Origin: an uncultured Collinsella sp.
GTDB lineage: Bacteria; Actinomycetota; Coriobacteriia; Coriobacteriales; Coriobacteriaceae
DNA length: 64,000 nucleotides
NCBI GenBank assembly: GCA_900542825.1
Contig: UQOY01000002.1
Location: 62,001-126,000 of the forward strand
Reading direction: 5' to 3'
Under the pieces are notes generated by a model, which ran no database searches, was not told where the DNA came from, and was given only the letters and a program-made list of their open reading frames with translations. Position numbers and translations under genes: made by a program. Within the stretch, counting starts at the first letter, position 1. Each line of letters begins with the position of its first letter. Shown piece by piece: positions 1 through 7,924 of the stretch.

Positions 1-1639
1 CGTAGTACACCACCGACGAACCGATAAACAGACCGGCGATCACAATTGCCATCGACATGCGGTCGATAATTCCACCCAGCTGTCGCAGCGCTTTATCGCT
101 GCTCATGATCTGCGTGTTCACCTTAAGCTGGCCGCGCGTGAGCATGCGCGACGCCAAGCCCAGATACTCGGCCGCCTCGAGCGAGCCTTTTGCCGCGCGA
201 TAGCTGCTCGCGGCAAGATCGCGCCCCATTTCGCGCACGCGCGCATAGGTGCTCTTCTCGTTTTTGATGTGCGTCTGGATAATCTGGATCATGTTGACGT
301 TGGGCATGTACTCGGTCAGCAAGCCCTCAAGCGTCACCATGCCGCGCGCGAACATTGTCACCACGCTCGGCAGCTCAACGTCGTTCTTGCGTGCCAAGTT
401 TAGCAGCGAGGTCAAAAACTCGCCGATATCCAGGTCTTTAAGGTCAAGACCCGCAAAGTCGGCGACGATAAAGTCCAAGTCGGACAAAAAGGCCGAATGG
501 TCGAGCTCAGCAGAGTCGCCGCGCGTCACGGCAAAACGCATAAGCGAATCCTTGAGCTTGGGCACGTCGCCCTCAGCCACGGCGAAAATCATGTCCTTGA
601 CGATACCGCGGTCGTGGCTCGACATGCGCCCGACCATGCCCAGGTCGATAAAGTAGACGATGCCGTCCTTGAGAATGATGTTTCCCGCATGCGGGTCGGC
701 ATGGAAAAAACCGTCGTCGAGCACCTGCGTCGAATAGTCCTCGACAATCGCCGAGCCGATCTTTTCCAGGTCATAGCCCTCGGCCACCAGGCGCTCGGGA
801 TCGGCAATCGAGATGCCGTCAATGTAGTCCATGACCACGACGTGCTCGGTGCAAAGGTCCAAGTAGGATTTGGGACACGACACGCCATGGACGCTCTTAT
901 GGAACTCATAGAAATCGTTGAGGTTTTTGGCCTCGGCCAAAAAGTTGGTTTCCTCGCGAAACGAGGTCCACAGCTCTTCGACCACGCCGTGCAGGTCAAC
1001 AAACTGGTCGGTGTTGACGAACTTGGAGACGATGCGCACCACCGAGCGAATGATGTCGATGTCCTGAGCCATCACCTGCTGCGCGCCGGGGCGCTGCACC
1101 TTAACGGCCACGTCCTCGCCCGTCACCAGGCGGGCACGGTGTACCTGTGCGAGCGACGCGCTTCCGAGCGGGTTGGGGTCGATCGCGTCGAACATCTGCC
1201 CCAAGCGCTGGCCGTACTCCTCTTCCAGACAGCGGAGCACCACCTCATACGGCACCGGCTCTACGTCGGAGCGTAGGCGACGCAACTCGTCGCAAAACCG
1301 CTGCGGCAAGATCTCGGAGCGGTTAGCCAGAATCTGCCCCATCTTGACGAACATGGGGCCGAGCTCTTCGAGCAGACGACGCAGGCGCACCGGCGTGAGG
1401 TTATCCCATACGCGGTACTTTTTGACCAGGCGAACGATCTGCCCAATGCGCTCACGACGACCTGCCGGCGTGAGCTGGTATTCCTCGTCCGGCGCCATCG
1501 CGTCGGGCTCTTCGGGGACCATATCGACAGCGCGCGGCTTCTTGCGAGCGCCCGAGACGGCGGCATCGACCTCGTCGACAACCGCCGCCTCGTCACCCAA
1601 GGGATCTAGATTGTTGTAATCGGTGGTGGAATCTGCCAT
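1..1639 (-). CDS. UbiB/AarF (ABC1) family protein kinase-like protein, C-terminus cut by window edge
   Basis: An atypical kinase-fold protein of the ABC1/ADCK/UbiB family, linked in other organisms to quinone or lipid homeostasis. Reading leftward from ATG 1639, the protein has an acidic N-terminus of about 60 residues. It then shows the family signatures: a KxGQ-type motif (VKMGQILANRSEILP) near residue 100, the Ala-rich loop (GSASLAQVHRARL), the VAVKVQRPG strand, HADPHAGNI as the catalytic loop, and FIDLGMVGR as the metal-binding Asp motif. The frame is open to base 1, so the C-terminal membrane segments are incomplete; the last visible stretch (MAIVIAGLFIGSSVVYY) is hydrophobic. It lies 8 bp behind the 1648-2064 gene and is probably cotranscribed with it. 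The family call is firm. The substrate is unknown. Confidence 0.9.
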   Translation of the reverse strand, partial: MADSTTDYNNLDPLGDEAAVVDEVDAAVSGARKKPRAVDMVPEEPDAMAPDEEYQLTPAGRRERIGQIVRLVKKYRVWDNLTPVRLRRLLEELGPMFVKMGQILANRSEILPQRFCDELRRLRSDVEPVPYEVVLRCLEEEYGQRLGQMFDAIDPNPLGSASLAQVHRARLVTGEDVAVKVQRPGAQQVMAQDIDIIRSVVRIVSKFVNTDQFVDLHGVVEELWTSFREETNFLAEAKNLNDFYEFHKSVHGVSCPKSYLDLCTEHVVVMDYIDGISIADPERLVAEGYDLEKIGSAIVEDYSTQVLDDGFFHADPHAGNIILKDGIVYFIDLGMVGRMSSHDRGIVKDMIFAVAEGDVPKLKDSLMRFAVTRGDSAELDHSAFLSDLDFIVADFAGLDLKDLDIGEFLTSLLNLARKNDVELPSVVTMFARGMVTLEGLLTEYMPNVNMIQIIQTHIKNEKSTYARVREMGRDLAASSYRAAKGSLEAAEYLGLASRMLTRGQLKVNTQIMSSDKALRQLGGIIDRMSMAIVIAGLFIGSSVVYY

Positions 1640-1647
1640 CTGCGCTG

Positions 1648-2064
1648 CTACTCGGCCTCTTCGGTGTCCTCTGCATCGTCGGGCTCAACGGACTCGACGG
1701 GCACCGAGGTCACGTTGTCCTCGACCGAATCGACGATATCGCGCACATGGGCTAAAAAGGCCGTGCGCTCGGAGGCGGTCATAACGCGGACGCGGGCCAG
1801 GATGAGCTCGTCGAGCACGCGCTGTGCCGCAGTCTCGCCCTGCATGCCCAGGCGCTCAGTCAGGTCGGAGATGGTGCCACCCGCCTGCTCGAACATATCG
1901 GACACGCTGCGGGCGATATCAGGGGTGCCGGCGTCCTTGCGGACCTGCTCGCCCTTGGTATTGAGGTCGTCGAGGACCTTCTTGCCGCCCTCAACGGCAA
2001 CGGCGGCGGCGCCGAAGCCCACGTTGATGGCACCGTTAACAAGCTGATCGAGTTTCATAACCAT
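1648..2064 (-). CDS. small helical, phasin-like protein upstream of UbiB-type kinase
   Basis: About 138 residues. The start is ATG 2064 because GGAG sits 7 bases upstream; a TTG 12 bases earlier is less likely. The N-terminus (MVMKLDQLVNGAINVG) leads into a small-residue amphipathic stretch (GFGAAAVAVEGGKKVLDDL). Charged helices and a very acidic tail (EPDDAEDTEEAE) follow. No signal peptide or catalytic motif is visible. The pattern resembles short phasin-like or granule-associated helical proteins that are often found next to UbiB-family genes. That resemblance is my inference from composition and context. The 8-bp gap to the kinase gene suggests one transcript. Confidence 0.75.
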   Translation of the reverse strand: MVMKLDQLVNGAINVGFGAAAVAVEGGKKVLDDLNTKGEQVRKDAGTPDIARSVSDMFEQAGGTISDLTERLGMQGETAAQRVLDELILARVRVMTASERTAFLAHVRDIVDSVEDNVTSVPVESVEPDDAEDTEEAE

Positions 2065-2157
2065 GGTTGGCTCCAATCATGAACAACTGCATTGGCCTTC
2101 TTGTACCCAAGATTGGGCGAACGACACAAAATCGTTTTACCGCCAAGATGGAAATCG

Positions 2158-2192
2158 AGCGGGGCAAAGCCTTTGACGGCGTTTGCCCCGCT
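2158..2192 (-). terminator. hairpin downstream of the C69 dipeptidase gene
   Basis: A perfect 11-bp stem (AGCGGGGCAAA pairing with TTTGCCCCGCT) with a 13-base loop, 21 bp beyond the stop codon of the dipeptidase gene. The U-tract on the minus strand is poor, so this may be a weak terminator or a 3'-end stabiliser. Confidence 0.5.
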
Positions 2193-2212
2193 CGTTTGCT
2201 GCAATGTGGCTT

Positions 2213-3736
2213 CTACCTAATGTTATCGTTCATCGCGAAGGAGTTCTTCATGGCACAGCTCGTGGTATAGAGCACCTTGCCCAACAGGGCATCGGTCTCC
2301 ACGCGCACGAGCTCGGCAAAGGCCTCGTTGGCGCGAGCGAGCTCGGCAGGCACCTCGGCCTCTGGGAGCGCGGCTACGACAGCGTCAACGTCGTGAATCT
2401 GCTTGTGGCCCATGCCGCCGACCTTCTCCTGATAATCCTCGACTGCGCGACCGCACTCGTGGAAGCGAACATCGGCCAAGGCACCGATCAGGCGATTTGC
2501 CCAATAGAAATTCTCGGACGTCACGCGAGCCTGCGTGTCGGCATAGTACTCAGGCATGGTCTCGACATTGGCGTACAGCGGCACGAGCGCGTTAAACGAG
2601 TTAGAGCCAAACGCCATCCACTGCACGGCGCGATACGCCGGCTGCGCATAGGGGCGCAGCTGTAGCACGGCAAGCTGGCTGTTGCGGTTGATGCCGATGG
2701 GACGATAGGCGCCGCGCGTGGAGGGCGTGCCCTTGCTGCCGTAGCAGTCGTACTCCGTGCCCTGGTAGTGGCTCGAAAGCACGTACTTAATGTCCTCGAT
2801 GGTCACTTTGCGCTCGGGCACGCGGCTCCAGGGGATGTCGTCGCTCTCGGGCGTGTAGTCAGCGTCGGGACCGTCCCACACATCGCTGGGGTTGAGGCAG
2901 CGCTGCATGTACCAGGCGCGCGGCGTGTTGTAGACGTGGTCGCTGTCGCTGTGCGAGCCAAAGGCCTCGCGCGGGTTAAAGACCGCGGCGGGACCGTCGC
3001 CCTCGACGCCTAGCGTCAGGTCCAGATGCCACTCGGCCATCCAGGAGCGCAGGTCGGCCGAGCACATGTGGTCTGCCTGGGCACCCTCGGCGTCGTCCAG
3101 GTCAAAGCTGTCGATACCCAGCTGGTTGGGCATGGTCACATAGGCGTCGTCGGGCACGCGCTTGGCGATCCAGTGGTGGCCGCCGATGGTCTCGAGCCAC
3201 CAGATCTCGTCAACGTCACTAAAGGCGATGCCGTTGTTCTCGTAGGTGCCGTAGCGCTCGAGCAGCTCGCCCAGAATGCGCACACCGTCGCGGGCGGACT
3301 TGGCGTACGGCAGCACCAGGGTCACCATGTCCTCCTCGCCCAGACCGCCGGGCTGCGCCGGCACATAGCCGTCCTCGCCCTCGTTGCCCTTGGCGGGCAC
3401 GTAGTCCACGAGCGGATCGGCGCCGCGGACGCGCTCGTTGGTGGTGAGCGTCTCGGTTGCGGACATGCCAACATTGAGCTCGTTGAAACCGGCCTCGGCC
3501 CAAATGCCATGACCTGGGACAACGTCGGGGACGCTTGTGTAACGCATGGGATTGTCGGGCAGCTCAACGGTCAGGTGGCTCAGGACACTCGTGTAGACAC
3601 GCGGCTGCTCGTCGGGATGCACTACGCGCATGCGCTTGGGCTCAAACACCCCGTTGGACGAGTCCTCGTTGCGGGCGACAAGCGTCGACCCATCGTAGCT
3701 CGCGTTCTTACCAACCAAAATCGTTGTGCACGGCAT
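2213..3736 (-). CDS. C69 family dipeptidase (PepD-like)
   Basis: A cytoplasmic N-terminal-nucleophile (Ntn) dipeptidase that should release amino acids from dipeptides. The start MPCTTILVGKNAS puts the presumed nucleophile Cys at residue 3, to be exposed after processing. It is followed by the family pattern of a DGS-type turn and ARNED. I chose ATG 3736 because GGAGG lies 6 bases upstream; the ATG at 3742 overlaps that site. Other family-like stretches are WAEAGFNELNVGMSATET, DEIWWLETIGGHHWIAKRVPDD and the C-terminal SQLAVLQLRP. Length (507 residues) suits the PepD group. It appears monocistronic, between a hairpin on its 3' side and a 358-bp gene-free stretch upstream. Confidence 0.9.
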   Translation of the reverse strand: MPCTTILVGKNASYDGSTLVARNEDSSNGVFEPKRMRVVHPDEQPRVYTSVLSHLTVELPDNPMRYTSVPDVVPGHGIWAEAGFNELNVGMSATETLTTNERVRGADPLVDYVPAKGNEGEDGYVPAQPGGLGEEDMVTLVLPYAKSARDGVRILGELLERYGTYENNGIAFSDVDEIWWLETIGGHHWIAKRVPDDAYVTMPNQLGIDSFDLDDAEGAQADHMCSADLRSWMAEWHLDLTLGVEGDGPAAVFNPREAFGSHSDSDHVYNTPRAWYMQRCLNPSDVWDGPDADYTPESDDIPWSRVPERKVTIEDIKYVLSSHYQGTEYDCYGSKGTPSTRGAYRPIGINRNSQLAVLQLRPYAQPAYRAVQWMAFGSNSFNALVPLYANVETMPEYYADTQARVTSENFYWANRLIGALADVRFHECGRAVEDYQEKVGGMGHKQIHDVDAVVAALPEAEVPAELARANEAFAELVRVETDALLGKVLYTTSCAMKNSFAMNDNIR

Positions 3737-3833
3737 GCGCATCCTCCTTGAGCGAAGAAATCAAACGGCAACAGTGTATCGCTTCGGCGCAAAAAGGGCG
3801 AAATCGCGGCACCTCGGGGCACCTCGGAACCCC

Positions 3834-4065
3834 TGTGGTCAAAAAATGCCAAATATGAGTACTGTCACCAATTTAGTAGCAGCAATTTTCCTTGTAACGA
3901 GTGCCAAAAATCCCCATTTGTCCAAAAGCAAGACTACGTTATTCCCCATAGGTTCAATAAAATGAGCTTCCTAACGATAATGGATATCATTAGGAAGCTC
4001 AAATGCCATAAAACATATGTGACTATCTTGGCAACAGTACTCATACTTGGCGTTTTTTGACCACA
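3834..4065. repeat. 232-bp element with 32-bp terminal inverted repeats and an internal hairpin
   Basis: This fills most of the gene-free stretch 3743-4100. The left arm 3834-3865 and right arm 4034-4065 are inverted copies matching at 30 of 32 bases, and weaker similarity continues inward for about 12 more. The arms start TGTGGTCAAAAAA and end ATGAGTACTGT. Inside, 3964-4000 forms a separate hairpin with arms GAGCTTCCTAA and TTAGGAAGCTC. The interior is AT-rich unlike the surrounding genes, and I see no convincing coding frame. It could be a MITE-like mobile element, or a terminator or regulatory structure at the 3' end of folD, whose stop is 36 bp away. Confidence 0.75.
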
Positions 4066-4100
4066 TGGTATTTGGCTAACCCTCAAACAGCCCAAAACGC

Positions 4101-4955
4101 CTATTTCGATGCGCACTCCGCCGCCTCGATCACATGTTTGGCGAGAATCGCCGTCGTTACAGCGCCCACGCCACCCGGCACGGGAGTAATTGCGTCAACA
4201 ATCGGCTCCGCAGCATCAAAATCGACGTCCCCGACCAGCTTACCAGCGGCCTCGTCCCAATTAATGCCAACATCGATGATCGTCTGGCCCTCGCGAACCG
4301 CATCCGCGCCAATCGTGCGCGCGCGTCCAACGGCCGCAACCACGATATCAGCCGCACGGCACTCAGCAGCCAAGTCACGCGTATGCGTATGGCACGTCGT
4401 CACCGTGGCATTGCGAGCCGTAAGCATGGCGGCAACGGGACGACCAATCACCAGCGACCGACCGACAACCGCAACCTTGGCCCCATCCAGCTCAACACCG
4501 TAATGGTCCAGCAATGCCAACACGGCCTCGGCCGTGCAGGGAGCAAAGCCCTCGCCTCGCCCCGAAAGCGTGGTGAGCAGCGAGACCGGCGTCATGGAGT
4601 CAACGTCCTTGGCGGGATCGAGTGCCGCGGCAGCCGTATCCTCGTCAAGGCCGGCGGGCAGCGGACGAAACATCAGGCAGCCGTGAACAGCGGGGTCGAC
4701 ATTGATGCCCTCGATAGCCGCCAGCAGCTCATCCTGCGAAACATCGGCAGGGAGCAAAACGCGGCGAGTCTCAATGCCAACCTTCTCGCAGCGCTTGAGG
4801 GCGCCACGCTCGTAGGATAGATCGTCCTCGCGCTCGCCCACACGCACGATGGCCAGCGTCGGCACGATCCCCTGTTCGCGCAGGGCGACGCAACGAGCGG
4901 CAAGTTCCTCGGTCAACGCGCGGGCAACGGGAGCGCCCTTGAGCAGCTCTGCCAT
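4101..4955 (-). CDS. folD: FolD-like methylenetetrahydrofolate dehydrogenase
   Basis: 284 residues, the normal FolD length. It interconverts 5,10-methylene- and 5,10-methenyl-THF with NAD(P). The cofactor-binding VVGRSLVIGRPVAAML motif is clear, as are KDVDSMTP, FAPCTAEAV and the C-terminal PVPGGVGAVTTAIL. Start ATG 4955 has GAGGGG upstream. Oddity: aligning SYERGALKRCEKVGIE with the usual YVxxKxKA region puts Ala where the cyclohydrolase Lys normally lies. The usual QLPLP motif reads MFRPLP, losing the Gln as well. The dehydrogenase half looks intact, so the protein may have weak or no cyclohydrolase activity. It starts 2 bp after the stop of the FchA-like gene upstream. Confidence 0.9.
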   Translation of the reverse strand: MAELLKGAPVARALTEELAARCVALREQGIVPTLAIVRVGEREDDLSYERGALKRCEKVGIETRRVLLPADVSQDELLAAIEGINVDPAVHGCLMFRPLPAGLDEDTAAAALDPAKDVDSMTPVSLLTTLSGRGEGFAPCTAEAVLALLDHYGVELDGAKVAVVGRSLVIGRPVAAMLTARNATVTTCHTHTRDLAAECRAADIVVAAVGRARTIGADAVREGQTIIDVGINWDEAAGKLVGDVDFDAAEPIVDAITPVPGGVGAVTTAILAKHVIEAAECASK

Positions 4956-4957
4956 GG

Positions 4958-5590
4958 CTATCCCCTCTTCCTTGCGGCGTCGGCAGCACGGCGCGCCAGC
5001 GCATCGGCGCGCGGCAGCCACGTATCTAGTAGTTCATCGCACGCCGCCTCGAGTTCCTCGGCGCGCGCCCGGTCTTTCATAGATGTGGTGTTGGCAAAGA
5101 GCGTCAGGCTCGCACCCTGCATGGCGGCGCGGCAGAACACGGCGCCGCACGCCACGTCGGACAGCAGTTGGCGCGAGCCTTTGTCTGCCATGTCCTCGAG
5201 CAGCGCCAGCGCGCGCCCACAGGTGTCCATGATCCGATACGGTGGCATGGCCGCCACGCGCAACGCGTCCTGAATCGCCGCGGGTCGAGCCGGGTCCTCA
5301 CGCGGAATACCGTATGCCGCAGACACCTTGCCGTACGCACGAACGTCCTCGGCAACCAGGCCCACTAGCTCCTGCGCCAACTCGTCTGCCTGGGCAAACG
5401 CACGCGTCAAATCGTCTGCGCGATCGACAAGCGCGGGATTGGTCGCCCCGTAGCGAGCGACCATCCCGCAAAGCGAGGCGCCCAGCGCGCCCACAAAGGC
5501 GCTCGCGCTACCGCCGCCGGGAACCGGCTCGCGCGCGGCAAGCGCCTCGGCAAAACCGCGACAAGTCTTATCCATCATCTCTTGGCTCAT
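4958..5590 (-). CDS. cyclodeaminase/cyclohydrolase family protein (FchA/FTCD C-domain type)
   Basis: 210 residues, entirely the all-helical domain known from formiminotransferase-cyclodeaminase and from the stand-alone methenyl-THF cyclohydrolase FchA of acetogenic clostridia. The signature REPVPGGGSASAFVGALGASLCGMV near residues 20-45 is the folate-binding Gly-rich motif. The C-terminus carries the LFANTTSMKDRARAEELEAACDELL pattern. It reads directly into folD with 2 bp between stop and start, so translation is probably coupled. Because that FolD lacks the usual cyclohydrolase residues, methenyl-THF cyclohydrolase is my preferred role. Formimino-THF cyclodeaminase is the alternative, but no formiminotransferase is visible nearby. 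Confidence 0.85.
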   Translation of the reverse strand: MSQEMMDKTCRGFAEALAAREPVPGGGSASAFVGALGASLCGMVARYGATNPALVDRADDLTRAFAQADELAQELVGLVAEDVRAYGKVSAAYGIPREDPARPAAIQDALRVAAMPPYRIMDTCGRALALLEDMADKGSRQLLSDVACGAVFCRAAMQGASLTLFANTTSMKDRARAEELEAACDELLDTWLPRADALARRAADAARKRG

Positions 5591-5967
5591 ATGTATGCAC
5601 CTTCAAGTCATATAGATCGGTCGGGCGGCAACCGTCGACCAACCGCATCAAACACGTAATGATGCTAAGTCTAGCCCATAAGCACATGAGCGTCAGCACA
5701 CCTGGCCATCGCGGATTTCTATGACGAACGATAGGCGTCGGCGCCGCAAACATGGGACACATGGCCCGCCTTTCGAGACTTCCGGACGTCACAAACTGGG
5801 GCATATCTATAAGTAAGGAACCCGTTGGGGCACGGCCGCGCAACGGCCACAAGCGATGAACGGAGGCATAAGCCGCACAGTACACAGAGACATCCGCCGC
5901 CAGCGCAATTAGTACCCCAACAGCATGCGGCGCCGTGATGTCACCGACAGACAAGGAGGACACCATC
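5591..5967. other. gene-free interval before the first lipoprotein gene
   Basis: 377 bp between divergent genes, holding the promoters for both. The frames crossing it are antisense or run into known genes and look non-coding. The string GGGACACATGGCCC at 5754-5767 recurs upstream of the paralogous lipoprotein gene (6710-6723), which suggests a shared control site or residue of the duplication. Confidence 0.5.
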
Positions 5968-6567
5968 ATGAAGAAAAAGACCCTATCGATCCTTTCCCTC
6001 TGCATCGCCCTCTTTGCCGCGTTTGCCCTTGTCGGCTGCGGCGGGAGCGCATCGGGCGGCGGCAGCGCCCCCAAGAGCGAGAGCAAGGAAAAGGCCGCCG
6101 TCGCCAAGAAGACCGACTTCATCTGGTTTAAGGTCGAGATGCCCGAGGGCGTCGGCGTAAGCGACTCTGCCGGCAAGAATGCCGACAGGGTCCAGCTCAC
6201 CTTCCCCGAGAACGAGAACACCACAGTCGACCGTTTCATCCCCGTTTGGCAAGAGAAGATGACGGCCGAAGAGTCCTTTGCAGAGCAGGCCGAAAGGCAC
6301 ACCGGAACGTTCCAGTGGGAGGATGGCGACCCCGTCGAGTACAACGGCAGAACATGGCTCACCGGAACGTGCAAGGACAACGGCGGCACTTATACCTACC
6401 TCTTTACCGACGTCGACACGGGAAGCGTCTATATCATGATTAGGAACGTCGACCTTCACACGAAAGAAGCCGAGACGCTCCTCAACTCCATCGAGTTCCC
6501 CGATGACATGGCGAAGGCAGTTGCCGAGGCACGCGAAGTTGAGATTTCGAGCATCGAGATCAAGTAA
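5968..6567 (+). CDS. secreted lipoprotein, first of a tandem pair
   Basis: 199 residues. The start is ATG 5968 behind AAGGAGG; an upstream in-frame ATG at 5935 lacks such a site. The N-terminus is a lipoprotein signal peptide (MKKKTLSILSLCIALFAAFALVGC) with lipobox LVGC, followed by a Gly/Ser linker. The mature domain begins DFIWFKVEMPEGVGVSDSAG and includes RFIPVWQEKM and EYNGRTWLTGT. It should be anchored to the outer face of the membrane. I do not recognise a named domain. The neighbouring gene at 6799 encodes the same architecture and motifs, so this is a recent tandem duplication. Function is unknown. Confidence 0.85.
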   Translation: MKKKTLSILSLCIALFAAFALVGCGGSASGGGSAPKSESKEKAAVAKKTDFIWFKVEMPEGVGVSDSAGKNADRVQLTFPENENTTVDRFIPVWQEKMTAEESFAEQAERHTGTFQWEDGDPVEYNGRTWLTGTCKDNGGTYTYLFTDVDTGSVYIMIRNVDLHTKEAETLLNSIEFPDDMAKAVAEAREVEISSIEIK

Positions 6568-6626
6568 CGGGACCCCGCACACGCCCACGTACGCGCGCCC
6601 CATTAAAACAACGGGCACCCAACCCC

Positions 6627-6661
6627 GGGGAGGGCCGACAACATCGGCCCTCCCCTCTTTT
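6627..6661 (+). terminator. intrinsic terminator after the first lipoprotein gene
   Basis: A GC-rich stem (GGGGAGGGCCGA with TCGGCCCTCCCC) and a short loop, followed by TCTTTT. It lies 60 bp past the stop, so the two lipoprotein genes are probably separate transcripts. Confidence 0.8.
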
Positions 6662-6798
6662 GCGCCCGAACATATTGCCACTTAACGGCGCAAATCCGGT
6701 CCTCAGAATGGGACACATGGCCCACCCTAGCGAGCCGTCAACGCGTACAGTAAAAGCAGGTAATCCATGGGCGGTTACAGATCGAGGAGGACACGACC

Positions 6799-7392
6799 AT
6801 GAAAAAGAAGGCCTTTGCGATTCTCACCCTCTGCATCAGTCTCTTTGCCGCGGTTGCCCTGGTGGGCTGTGGCGGAAGCGGCGGCGCTACCGGCAGTGGC
6901 GGTGGCGGCGGAGCAGAAAAGCCAGCCGTGGATATGAGGACCGACTTCATTTGGTTTAAGGTCGAGGTCCCCGAGGGCGTCGAGGTCACCGACGTCGCAG
7001 GCGATACCGCCGACAGGGCCCAGTTTAAGTTCACCGAGAGCGAGCACGCCAGCGACCGCTTTATCCCCGTCTTCGACCCCGACAAGAACGCTGACGAGTT
7101 GTTCGACTACGAGGCAAAGTGGAATGCCAGCTTTGAGTGGACCGAGAATGACCCCGTCAAGTACAACGGCAAGACTTGGCGCAACGCTTCCTATACACAC
7201 TCGGGCGGCGTGACGACTGAGTACTTCACCGAAGCAGGCGGCGGCAGCGTCTACGTGCGCATCGACAACGTCGAGGAGCACAAGGATGCCGTCGAAACCA
7301 TGATGAAGTCCCTGGAATTTGCCGACGACATCGCCGAGGCAAAGACCGAGGCCATGGATGTTAAGCTCGACGATATCGAGATCAAGCGCTAA
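6799..7392 (+). CDS. secreted lipoprotein, second of a tandem pair
   Basis: 197 residues with a signal peptide (MKKKAFAILTLCISLFAAVALVGC) and lipobox LVGC, a Gly-rich linker, and a mature domain starting DFIWFKVEVPEGVEVTDVAG. It shares the order of motifs with the 5968 product (ADRxQ, DRFIPV, KYNGKTW, SVYVRIDNVEEH, SLEFADDIAEA), so the two are paralogs. The ribosome-binding site (GAGGAGGACACGACC before ATG) also resembles that of its twin. It has its own promoter region and terminator. No enzymatic motif is visible. An extracellular binding or cell-surface role is a guess. Confidence 0.85.
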   Translation: MKKKAFAILTLCISLFAAVALVGCGGSGGATGSGGGGGAEKPAVDMRTDFIWFKVEVPEGVEVTDVAGDTADRAQFKFTESEHASDRFIPVFDPDKNADELFDYEAKWNASFEWTENDPVKYNGKTWRNASYTHSGGVTTEYFTEAGGGSVYVRIDNVEEHKDAVETMMKSLEFADDIAEAKTEAMDVKLDDIEIKR

Positions 7393-7428
7393 AGCTCCAA
7401 CGGCATGCAGCAGCGCCGTTTTAGCTCA

Positions 7429-7468
7429 ACCGGAATGCAAGGTGCGACTCCTTGCATCCCGGTTTTTT
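7429..7468 (+). terminator. intrinsic terminator after the second lipoprotein gene
   Basis: Arms ACCGG-AATGCAAGG and CCTTGCAT-CCCGGT around a 7-base loop, followed by TTTTTT. A clean rho-independent terminator 37 bp past the stop codon. Confidence 0.85.
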
Positions 7469-7486
7469 GTGTTCGAAAGCGCCCGG

Positions 7487-7756
7487 TCACATCACCATAT
7501 TGAGCACATTGACGAATTCCTGAGCCCGGGAGCGGCTGCTCAGGCAAAAGACACAGGCAGTTAACAGCCTGTTGCGCAGAAAAACATTGCGGCCCTTGAT
7601 CCTGTTGACCCCCGTGATGTCCTTAAGGTAGACAATCTCGGTGTGCTTGCCGCCAAAAGTGCCCTTCTTGAGCACCTCGATACGGTTGGGGTAGATCCTG
7701 ACGTCTTTAAAGCTGCCCGAACCTTTGTCCTGGAACAGCAAGGTGTTGTTATCCAT
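7487..7756 (-). CDS. small PH-domain-like protein, uncharacterised
   Basis: 89 residues from ATG 7756; GGGAG lies a few bases upstream, and the longer frame to 7801 has no such site. The protein is a run of likely beta strands (MDNNTLLFQDKGSGSFKDV, RIYPNRIEVLKKGT, TEIVYLKDITGVN) followed by a C-terminal helix (SRAQEFVNVLNMVM). This is the strand-then-helix outline of a single bacterial PH domain. There is no signal peptide. It converges on the second lipoprotein gene. Function is unknown; the fold assignment is inferred from pattern only. Confidence 0.65.
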   Translation of the reverse strand: MDNNTLLFQDKGSGSFKDVRIYPNRIEVLKKGTFGGKHTEIVYLKDITGVNRIKGRNVFLRNRLLTACVFCLSSRSRAQEFVNVLNMVM

Positions 7757-7924
7757 GCGTGTCACTCCCGCGGGGTTCGCTAAAGCTGCTTCTATGGCCA
7801 CATTTTAGTCACCGCAAGGCTCCCATGCGAAGGTGCCAGACAGCACAGCAATTCGTGTCCGCGCGAGGCTTTAAACTAAATGCGATAAAGATGCATTCCA
7901 CAAGAGGAAAGTGGGGCGACAGTG

